Shown one piece after another: positions 18,659 to 25,219 of a stretch of DNA of 64,000 nt. Numbering within the stretch: the first letter of the stretch is position 1; the number at the start of each line of letters is the position of its first letter. This DNA is from CALHRB01 sp964473465 (GTDB lineage: Bacteria > Bacteroidota > Ignavibacteria > Kapaibacteriales > UBA2268): the NCBI GenBank assembly GCA_964473465.1, contig CAYYPE010000008.1, positions 1-64,000 on the forward strand. Reading direction: 5' to 3'. Both the position numbers and the translations under genes were made by a program. The notes below the pieces were generated by a model. The model was given only the letters and a program-made list of their open reading frames with translations. It made no database searches and was not told the DNA's origin.

Positions 18659-19411
18659 ATGACAAATATTCAAAATATAATTATATTAAGTGTATTAATT
18701 TTTTTATTTCAATTTAACTTAACTTATTCACAATATCAGGATAAACCAAAGGAAGAGCAGTTAAGAAAAATCAAAGAAATTCCATTAAGTGGCTTTTTTG
18801 GAATATCAGCAACCAATTCTGTCCCTCAGAACCAATTTCAGGACTATCTGCAAAAAAGCGGTTTCGGGCTTTCCCTTTTTGGGGGATATTACGCAGACCC
18901 AATACCTTTCGCTGCTGGTTTTGATGCTGATTTAATTTTCTTTGGTGGTGAAACAAAAAGATTTAAATACGAAAGACCCGGAGGTTGGGGATTGGGCGAA
19001 GACACTGTTACTACAAACAGTTTGATTGTCCCTTTGAGTATATTTGTGAGGATAAAACCGATTTTTTTCAATACCTTTATGCCTTATCTTGAAGGATTTG
19101 CAGGTTACACCATATTTAATGTTTCAGCTGATTATAAACCATACTGGGGAAAAGCAGATTCGAAAAATAAAACAAGTTTTGCGTTTCACTATGGAGTTTC
19201 GGCTGGCTTGATGATAGAATTAGTTGATTTTATTGAATTGCCCTCTTCTCATAGAACAATGTGTCTGGATATCAGAATGAAATACCTTAAAGGCAACGAA
19301 GCCGATTACGCTACTGCTAAAATAAAAGATGATACATCTGTTGAATTTAATGAATTTCGCTCCAGAACAGACATGCTCTTACTTTTATTAGGACTAACTT
19401 TTAGATTTTAA
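18659..19411 (+). CDS. Outer-membrane beta-barrel-like protein of unknown function
   Basis: A 250-residue protein with a signal peptide (about 1-25). Alternating polar/hydrophobic strands with many Gly and aromatic residues (GFGLSLFGGYYADPIPFAAG, VPLSIFVRIKP, LLLLGLTFRF) and a C-terminal Phe are typical of a small outer-membrane barrel. I do not recognise a named family. It lies 56 bases after the thioredoxin gene and 22 before a lipoprotein gene, which suggests one transcript. Confidence 0.72.
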   Translation: MTNIQNIIILSVLIFLFQFNLTYSQYQDKPKEEQLRKIKEIPLSGFFGISATNSVPQNQFQDYLQKSGFGLSLFGGYYADPIPFAAGFDADLIFFGGETKRFKYERPGGWGLGEDTVTTNSLIVPLSIFVRIKPIFFNTFMPYLEGFAGYTIFNVSADYKPYWGKADSKNKTSFAFHYGVSAGLMIELVDFIELPSSHRTMCLDIRMKYLKGNEADYATAKIKDDTSVEFNEFRSRTDMLLLLLGLTFRF

Positions 19412-19433
19412 TATAAATTTATGAGGTATAAAA

Positions 19434-19847
19434 ATGAAAAAATATTCTTTAATTATCATTGCAATTGTATTACTGATAATGCTTAATAGCTGCCAGACAT
19501 CAAGGGAATCTTCGAGTAATTCAGGTTATACTCAGGAAAAAGAATTAACAGTTGGTTTGGTTCAGAAAGAGATAAAAAAAGGTATGTCAGGAGCAGAAGT
19601 TGCTGAAGTGCTTGGATCTCCCAATATTGTTACTAAAGACGAGAATGGCAACGAAACATGGGTTTACGACAAAATAGCCACAGAAGTAAACTACTCCGAA
19701 AATCAAAGTTCAATTTTCATTTTCATTGGCGGTGTTTCTGATAGAACAGGTAGTAAAACTGTTACCCAGAAAACCCTGACCGTTGTTATAAAATTCGATG
19801 ATAAGAGCAAAGTTTCGAGTTTTTCCTATCATGCCTCAAAGTTTTAG
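19434..19847 (+). CDS. Lipoprotein with SmpA/BamE-like fold
   Basis: A 137-residue lipoprotein with lipobox LNSC at Cys20. The segment KEIKKGMSGAEVAEVLGSP, followed by TWVYD, is the helix-turn-strand signature of the SmpA/OmlA (BamE-like) superfamily, in which GMS..EV...LG.P precedes a beta sheet. BamE proper helps insert outer-membrane proteins; many relatives have unknown jobs. GAGG lies ahead of the ATG. It may support the barrel-like protein encoded just upstream; that link is inference. Confidence 0.8.
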   Translation: MKKYSLIIIAIVLLIMLNSCQTSRESSSNSGYTQEKELTVGLVQKEIKKGMSGAEVAEVLGSPNIVTKDENGNETWVYDKIATEVNYSENQSSIFIFIGGVSDRTGSKTVTQKTLTVVIKFDDKSKVSSFSYHASKF

Positions 19848-19876
19848 TTCTAAATACTATAATAAAAGGTGTGTAA

Positions 19877-20425
19877 ATGAAATATTTAATTTTTATTTTT
19901 ATAATATTATTTTCTATTAATGGCTGCACAATTGTAAGCACTCCAAAAAAAAGCGAAGGGGAGCAAACTCAATTGCAAGTTCGTCAATTTCAAACAAGAG
20001 AGTTTGATACAAATGATATAAAACTTGTTATGAAAGCTCTTATCAATGTGCTACAGGATGATGATTTTATAATTAAAAATGCTGTAGTTGACCTTGGATT
20101 GATTTCAGCTTCTAAAGAAATTGATCTTACAGCCAAAGGAACATCACAATCTGATTTCTGGGAAGAATTTTTCAAAGCTATCTTTAGTGATGCAAAATCA
20201 CGTCGGAACGACCCAACAATTTATAATAAATTAAAAATTGTCGAAGCCACAATTAATGTATCTGAATATGGCACAAGGACAAAAGTAAGAGCTAATTTTC
20301 AGGCAAAAATTCTGGACAATAGAGGGAATCCTGTGGAAGTCTTTACCGTTGACGATGAAAAATTTTATCGTGATTTTTTTGCAAAGGTTGACAAAGGTAT
20401 ATTTCTTCAAAAACAAGGACTATAA
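19877..20425 (+). CDS. Lipoprotein of unknown function
   Basis: A 182-residue lipoprotein with lipobox INGC at Cys17 and AAAGGTG as ribosome binding site. The mature part contains a segment EFDTNDIKLVMKALINVLQDDDFIIKNA and then strands, similar to conserved Gram-negative lipoproteins that carry a GNA1162/YajG-like or heat-shock-like alpha/beta unit, but I cannot assign a family. It overlaps no gene and lies 29 bases from the BamE-like lipoprotein. Confidence 0.75.
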   Translation: MKYLIFIFIILFSINGCTIVSTPKKSEGEQTQLQVRQFQTREFDTNDIKLVMKALINVLQDDDFIIKNAVVDLGLISASKEIDLTAKGTSQSDFWEEFFKAIFSDAKSRRNDPTIYNKLKIVEATINVSEYGTRTKVRANFQAKILDNRGNPVEVFTVDDEKFYRDFFAKVDKGIFLQKQGL

Positions 20426-20447
20426 TAATTATTCAAGGGGTTATAAA

Positions 20448-20834
20448 ATGGCGTATTATTTTAATAAAATTATTGACTCTTCATTCGAAGAAGCTATAAC
20501 AAAGGTAACTGAAGCTCTTAAAGCGCAGGGCTTTGGTGTATTGACTGAAATTGATGTAAAATCTACTATGAAGCAAAAACTTGATGTTGACTTCAGGAAC
20601 TATCGTATTTTGGGAGCTTGTAATCCTCCATTTGCTTATAAAGCTTTATCTGTTGAAGATAAAGTTGGAACAATGCTTCCCTGCAATGTTATTGTTCAGG
20701 AATTAAGTGATGGGAAAATTGAAATAGCGGCTATTGATCCTATTGCATCAATGTCTGCCGTTCAAAATCCTGCATTGAGTGACATTGCATTCGAGGTGCA
20801 GGACAGATTAAAAAAAGTTATAGAAAGCCTTTAG
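20448..20834 (+). CDS. DUF302-domain protein
   Basis: I use the ATG at 20448 (AAGGGG seven bases upstream); an ATG at 20349 lies inside the lipoprotein gene and adds an unrelated tail. The 128-residue product covers a single DUF302 domain: FEEAITKVTEALKAQGFGVLTEID and YRILGACNPPFAYKAL with the conserved LGACNP(P) motif. No signal peptide is seen, so it is cytoplasmic. The family is widespread and its function unknown; it is often linked with redox or sulfur genes. A strong terminator follows at 20883, closing the cluster. Confidence 0.9.
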   Translation: MAYYFNKIIDSSFEEAITKVTEALKAQGFGVLTEIDVKSTMKQKLDVDFRNYRILGACNPPFAYKALSVEDKVGTMLPCNVIVQELSDGKIEIAAIDPIASMSAVQNPALSDIAFEVQDRLKKVIESL

Positions 20835-20882
20835 TATAAATCAGTTTTTTCTGATTTGCGTTTCAAAAAACATTTTATAAAG

Positions 20883-20929
20883 CTGTGTTTAGTTTAAAAA
20901 TCAAAATTTTACTAAACACAGTTTTTTTT
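20883..20929 (+). terminator. Rho-independent terminator after the DUF302 gene
   Basis: A perfect 11-base stem CTGTGTTTAGT / ACTAAACACAG encloses an A/T-rich 17-base loop and is followed by eight T. It ends the 18069-20834 gene cluster. A second small hairpin (AAATCAG/CTGATTT, 20838-20857) precedes it. Confidence 0.9.
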
Positions 20930-21015
20930 AATAATATTCAAAACCTTATGGCTATTTTTATCGTTTGCTAATTATATTATTCGTAATTTACAGAGCAACA
21001 AAAGCGAATAAAATT

Positions 21016-22599
21016 ATGAAATCAAGAAAAATAGCTGTCCTGATATTAATATTTTTTGTTAATGAGCTTATTGCACAAAAACCAGATATACTTTGGTATT
21101 TTGATTTGAAGTCGGTCTCCTTTGGGAATTCCTGTGCCGATGATATAGATGGAGATGGCAAACTTGAAATTGTTTTTTCGACTTATTTCAATGACGAAAC
21201 AGTCTATGCATTGAATTCTGAAGATGGGTCACTTCTCTGGAAATACAAAACGGGTGGATGTAATGATGCGGCACCATTGATTGCTGATGTTGATGGTGAT
21301 GACTTAAAAGAAGTTATTTTGCATAGTTCAACCTCTCACTACCTTTATTGCTTTAATGGAGTGGATGGTTCAATAAAATGGAAAACCAGTTCAATAGGAA
21401 CTGATTCGCCACCTTCGGCAGCCGATATCAATAATGATAAAATTCTGGAGATTTTCGGGGGTGATTTTTATGGTAGAATTATTAGCTGGAGCGGTGAAAA
21501 TGGAACTCAATTGTGGGCAAAGCTTGTGGATTCAAACTCAACGGTCCAAACCGAACCAGTAATTGCTGATGTTAATGGCGATGGAGTCCTCGATTGTGTT
21601 GTTGCAACATGGAAAATCAATAAGAAGAATAGAATCTCTGCTTATAGATTAAAAGATGGTGAATTGGTTTGGTCATCAATCGAGCCTGCCAACACGCTTT
21701 ATCACGGTCCTGTTATTCTCGATCTGGATAAGGATAATGATTTGGAAGTAGTTATTGGAAGTTATGATGGTTACCTTTATTGCCTGAATGGCAAAGATGG
21801 CTCAATCAAATGGACTTTCAATTATCCTGATAAAAGATTTATTGGTGCACCTGTTACTGCTGGAGACCTAACGGGTGATGGCAATTACGAGTTAGCTTTT
21901 GTTTGTGGCAGCAAACTTGGAGTGCTGAATTTTCAGGGGCAGCTTTTATGGGATTATGATATGGGCTTTCAATATACATCATTTAGAGGGGCAGTTTTCT
22001 CCGATATGGATAATCTACCGGGTCTTGATCTTTTATTTGGTTCTTCATCTGGAAAAATTATTGCCCTTCGTGGTTATGATGGGCTTAAGATATTTGAATA
22101 TGATATGTCCTCTGACTATGGTAAGGTTTTTAACATAGACCATGCTCCAATTGTTGCAGATTTCAATAACGATGGCTTGACAGATTGCTTTTTTGTCGGT
22201 GGCTACACCGAATATCCTGACGTTGAGAAAAGTCACGGCAGGGCTTATATGATTACCATTGGGAAAACCAGAGGACCTGACTGGCTTATGTTTCGTCAAA
22301 ATATCAGACGTAATGCTGTTCTATCTATAAATCAACTTACAGTTCCCGATGATAATTTTGAATCTGAATCAATCTCTCCTAATCCTGCTTTAGATTATAT
22401 TGAAATTAATATTGATAAAACAGATATCAATCCCCTGACAAAAGATATCAAAATCTATAATATTCTGGGTGAATGCCTCATTCGTGTAAGTGCACAAGTT
22501 TATTTAGCACAGAAAAGAATTGATATTTCTCACCTTTCTGCAGGTATTTATTTCATTAAATCTAATTATATTACGGCAAAATTTATTGTAGTAAGATAA
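21016..22599 (+). CDS. Secreted beta-propeller (FG-GAP/PQQ-like) T9SS cargo
   Basis: I choose ATG 21016 (MKSRKIAVLILIFF, signal peptide) rather than the in-frame TTG at 20965. The 527-residue product has about seven to eight repeats, each with a calcium-binding D-x-D/N-x-D-G-type loop (DIDGDGKLE, DVDGDDLKE, DVNGDGVLD, DLDKDNDLE, DLTGDGNYE, DFNNDGLTD) and a Trp motif (GSIKWTF, GSLLWKY) of PQQ-like/FG-GAP propellers. The last 75 residues (SPNPALDYIEINID ... SAGIYFI) are a T9SS sorting domain. It should be an extracellular or surface-bound propeller; ligand unknown. Confidence 0.9.
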   Translation: MKSRKIAVLILIFFVNELIAQKPDILWYFDLKSVSFGNSCADDIDGDGKLEIVFSTYFNDETVYALNSEDGSLLWKYKTGGCNDAAPLIADVDGDDLKEVILHSSTSHYLYCFNGVDGSIKWKTSSIGTDSPPSAADINNDKILEIFGGDFYGRIISWSGENGTQLWAKLVDSNSTVQTEPVIADVNGDGVLDCVVATWKINKKNRISAYRLKDGELVWSSIEPANTLYHGPVILDLDKDNDLEVVIGSYDGYLYCLNGKDGSIKWTFNYPDKRFIGAPVTAGDLTGDGNYELAFVCGSKLGVLNFQGQLLWDYDMGFQYTSFRGAVFSDMDNLPGLDLLFGSSSGKIIALRGYDGLKIFEYDMSSDYGKVFNIDHAPIVADFNNDGLTDCFFVGGYTEYPDVEKSHGRAYMITIGKTRGPDWLMFRQNIRRNAVLSINQLTVPDDNFESESISPNPALDYIEINIDKTDINPLTKDIKIYNILGECLIRVSAQVYLAQKRIDISHLSAGIYFIKSNYITAKFIVVR

Positions 22600-22682
22600 A
22601 AAACAATCATGATTTTTTTATAAATAGTCAAGTTCATTATGGAATCAAATATTTCAGAGTAGCTTAATTTTTTAAATAACTC

Positions 22683-23096
22683 TTATAAAATTTTAGCTTC
22701 CCACGTCAAATTGCAGCCTGAACGTTTAAACATTGCTGAGGCACTGCAATAAGTTGATTCAGAAAGCTCAATAGATCTCTCCAGATCTTTCATTTCAGCA
22801 TCAGGGCTTTTTAGTTCAAATCTTAGATGAACATCGGTAAATACTTTTGGGTGATTTTCAGCCCTTTTTCCTTCAATATTTAGGTTAATACCTTCAACTG
22901 TTTTTCGCTTTTTTCTAAGAATACTGACCACATCCATAAGGGTGCAGGCTCCAAGTGCTTGAAGCATAATTTCCATAGGTGTTGGTGCTGTGTCATCTCC
23001 GCCGACTTTATCGGTTGTATCGAAATATGTCAAATGATTTCGGCTGTCTTTTCCGATAAATCGCATATTTTTATCAAGTTCAAGAGTAACTTTCAT
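22683..23096 (-). CDS. OsmC/Ohr-family protein
   Basis: A 137-residue cytoplasmic protein of the OsmC superfamily. It has DDTAPTPMEIMLQALGACTLMDVVSILRKKRK, where Cys in GACT is the first peroxidatic cysteine, and the second Cys lies in STYCSASAMFKRSG near 117. Both catalytic cysteines are thus present, consistent with thiol-dependent peroxide reduction. Short YhfA-like members have the same length. GGAGG stands at good spacing before the ATG. Confidence 0.93.
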   Translation of the reverse strand: MKVTLELDKNMRFIGKDSRNHLTYFDTTDKVGGDDTAPTPMEIMLQALGACTLMDVVSILRKKRKTVEGINLNIEGKRAENHPKVFTDVHLRFELKSPDAEMKDLERSIELSESTYCSASAMFKRSGCNLTWEAKIL

Positions 23097-23193
23097 TTTT
23101 CCTCCATTTTTTATTAATATTTTTTTTAAAAATAAAATTTAATTAATTTTCAATAAAATCAATGACGAATTTATTTAATTTTTTGGAGGAATT

Positions 23194-23589
23194 ATGAATG
23201 AGTTTTCAAATACCGCTATAAGTCATGATAGTAACGATCCAAGATTTATTGAGATGGTAAAAAAAATGGCCAAGGATATGAAATTCAATGGGATTTTTAA
23301 CATAATTTATGGAGCATTAAGCTGTTTATCAATAATTGGTGCGGTGATAGGAGTTCCACTGATATTTGCAGGCCTCAGATTAAATGAATCTGCTGATTTA
23401 TTCAATACTTATATTAATTCAGGTGATTTCCTTTCACTCTCCAATGCATTAGAGCGACAGGGGAGATATTTCTTTATTAATAAAGTTCTTATAATAATTG
23501 CTTTAATCTTGTTTGCACTTTATATAATTTTTATCATTGTATTAATATCTTCAGGTTTATTCCTTGGAAGAGGGGGATTTGATTTCTAA
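23194..23589 (+). CDS. Small DUF5362-like membrane protein
   Basis: A 131-residue protein with two hydrophobic regions: one after MKFNGIFNIIYG (about 30-60) and a second near the C-terminus (about 95-124). TTTGGAGGAATT before the ATG is a near-ideal ribosome binding site. The layout of a short polar N-terminus, YGALSCL...GAVIGVP, then a loop with ALERQGRYF, resembles the DUF5362-type family of unknown function; this assignment is from memory of the pattern. The last bases overlap no gene; purE begins one base after the stop. Confidence 0.65.
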   Translation: MNEFSNTAISHDSNDPRFIEMVKKMAKDMKFNGIFNIIYGALSCLSIIGAVIGVPLIFAGLRLNESADLFNTYINSGDFLSLSNALERQGRYFFINKVLIIIALILFALYIIFIIVLISSGLFLGRGGFDF

Positions 23590-23590
23590 T

Positions 23591-24091
23591 ATGGAAAAAG
23601 AGAAAGCTATTGTCGGTATTATAATGGGAAGCGACTCCGATTTACCCACAATGAAACAGGCAGCAGAGATTTGCAATGAGTTCGGGGTTGCTTACGAAAT
23701 GAAGGTAGTCTCTGCACATAGAACGCCTCTCGATATGACTGAATATGGTCAGACAGCCCATATTAGAGGTTTAAAAGTCATAATTGCAGGAGCTGGAGGC
23801 TCTGCCCATCTACCGGGTATGATTGCAGCAAACACACCTCTACCCGTTATTGGAGTTCCTATTCAATCTAAAGCCTTGAATGGTCTGGATTCATTACTTT
23901 CGATTGTTCAGATGCCACCGGGTGTTCCGGTAGCAACAGTGGCTATTGGTAGTGGTAAAAACGCAGGTCTTCTTGCCATTGAAATACTTTCTCTCTCCGA
24001 CGAAAATTTATCGAAAAAGATGATAGAATATAAAGAAAAAATGGCTGAGGAATCCCGTGCTAAGAATAATAATCCTGAGTTTACATTTTAA
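23591..24091 (+). CDS. purE: N5-carboxyaminoimidazole ribonucleotide mutase (PurE, class I)
   Basis: Start set at ATG 23591 (MEKEKAIVGIIMGSDSDLP); an in-frame ATG at 23564 lies inside the preceding gene. The 166-residue enzyme converts N5-CAIR to CAIR in de novo purine synthesis. Visible motifs are GSDSDLPTM, SAHRTP with the catalytic His, and GAGGSAHLPGMIAA, followed by PVIGVPIQS. All are normal for the octameric bacterial class I enzyme. PurK is not adjacent. The gene follows the small membrane-protein gene by one base and is closed by a hairpin at 24105. Confidence 0.97.
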   Translation: MEKEKAIVGIIMGSDSDLPTMKQAAEICNEFGVAYEMKVVSAHRTPLDMTEYGQTAHIRGLKVIIAGAGGSAHLPGMIAANTPLPVIGVPIQSKALNGLDSLLSIVQMPPGVPVATVAIGSGKNAGLLAIEILSLSDENLSKKMIEYKEKMAEESRAKNNNPEFTF

Positions 24092-24104
24092 TAAATAAAT
24101 TTTA

Positions 24105-24131
24105 GGGTGGATTTTTTGATCCACCCTTTAT
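24105..24131 (+). terminator. Terminator hairpin between convergent purE and T9SS cargo genes
   Basis: GGGTGGAT pairs perfectly with ATCCACCC around a TTTTTG loop and is followed by TTTATTTAATTT. On the other strand it is followed by TAAAATTT, so it may act on both converging transcripts. Confidence 0.8.
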
Positions 24132-24141
24132 TTAATTTAAT

Positions 24142-24819
24142 TTATTTGTTATAAATAAATTTTTTGATGATAGTGTTTTCGGAAGTTGAAAGTCTTATAA
24201 AATAAACCCCATCGGGTATTGTTGCACCAGCATCATTTCTTCCATCCCAGTTATTAGTGTGTCTTCCTTCAGATTTTTCTGTGTTTTCGATGAATCTAAG
24301 AGAATAACCATTTAGGTCAATAATTTCTAATTTGACATAAGTGTTTTTAATCAGATTATAAGAAATATTTATTTCCGAGAAATTCAGATTCTGGGTAATA
24401 TTGATTTCATACGGGTCATTCATTGCATAAATAGCATCAGAAATGCCATTAACATTAGGCTTACTTGCTGGATCGCCCGGATTGGTTACAAGGTCAGGAT
24501 TTCCGGGAGCCGGATTACCTACTTTCCATTCACCATTCGGGTCCTGTAATTCTTCTCCATTTGTGAAGCCGTCGCCATCGGAATCGAGCTTAGATAGTTC
24601 AGGACCCCACTGAACATTACCATCAACAAGATATTTTGTGCCAACTGATTTTCCAAAAGGATTTCTGGAGTCACCACCATTTTGAGAATTATGGCAACTT
24701 ATGCAACCAAGTTTAGAGCCATTAGGGATTTGACCAACCCTAAAAGCTTTTGCAAACAAATCATTCGATGAAACAACGACTAAAAAGAGCCCAAGTAAAA
24801 AAACTGTATAGTATTTCAT
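24142..24819 (-). CDS. T9SS cargo with a c-type haem motif
   Basis: A 225-residue exported protein with a signal peptide (about 1-24) and strong GGAGG before the ATG. CISCH (residues 39-43) is a single haem c attachment motif CxxCH. A Ca-binding stretch follows (DSDGDGFTNGEEL, thrombospondin type-3-like) and then a Pro/Asn linker. The C-terminus (HTNNWDGRNDAGATIPDGVYFIRL) is the FlgD-like/T9SS sorting module. No distal Met ligand stands out, so whether it is a functional cytochrome is uncertain. Convergent with purE. Confidence 0.85.
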   Translation of the reverse strand: MKYYTVFLLGLFLVVVSSNDLFAKAFRVGQIPNGSKLGCISCHNSQNGGDSRNPFGKSVGTKYLVDGNVQWGPELSKLDSDGDGFTNGEELQDPNGEWKVGNPAPGNPDLVTNPGDPASKPNVNGISDAIYAMNDPYEINITQNLNFSEINISYNLIKNTYVKLEIIDLNGYSLRFIENTEKSEGRHTNNWDGRNDAGATIPDGVYFIRLSTSENTIIKKFIYNK

Positions 24820-25017
24820 AAAACCTCCAAAAGTAAATTTAAACTAAAAACAAAAATAATATAGTATAAATAAGGAATTTGTTACAAAAAAAATTTATTA
24901 TAGTTAAAAAAAACGGCATATCTCAAAAGAGAGAATAGGTCTGATATGAGTTACCGCAATAAATTCACTAAATGTTTTATACTATAAATATGAAGCGAAG
25001 AATTTATAAAAATAATT

Positions 25018-25080
25018 ATCACGTAGTGATAAAATATTGGTAACAATGCAACTACAAAACACCCTATATCACGTAGTGAT
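25018..25080. repeat. Two direct copies of the 13-base palindrome, 50 bases apart
   Basis: ATCACGTAGTGAT occurs at 25018-25030 and 25068-25080. The second is followed by TAAAT, as at 8791 and 8842. Spacing and flanks match the array at 8791-8905, so these belong to one dispersed repeat family. Confidence 0.75.
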
Positions 25081-25149
25081 TAAATTATTTATATTGTTGA
25101 AAGTTGATAATTAAAAAATGACACTATATGATTTAACACTGAATTATCC

Positions 25150-25187
25150 AAAAAAAAGAGGCTATCTCGTGATTTGAGACAGCCCCA
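25150..25187 (-). terminator. Rho-independent terminator after the PD40-OmpA gene
   Basis: On the minus strand GGCTGTCTC pairs with GAGATAGCC (one mismatch) around a loop, followed by TCTTTTTTTT, starting about 33 bases after the stop at 25220. The same bases carry a GGGGCTGTCTCAAAT end resembling that at 58105. Confidence 0.75.
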
Positions 25188-25219
25188 TTTTGAATTATGA
25201 GCAATAGAAAATTATCCTA

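Larger units (their letters stand above)
24820..25219. other. 400-base intergenic region with palindromes and a terminator
   Basis: No gene is seen. The region holds two direct copies of ATCACGTAGTGAT (25018, 25068), a terminator for the minus-strand gene at 25220, and TCTCAAA-bearing ends at 24914-24934 and 25150-25187 that could be the inverted ends of a small mobile element of about 275 bases. The promoter of the gene at 24819 must lie at its left. Confidence 0.6.

Noticed and set aside
20349..20447. N-terminal extension of the DUF302 protein
   Set aside because: It overlaps the lipoprotein gene in another frame, while ATG 20448 has a good ribosome binding site and begins the DUF302 domain.
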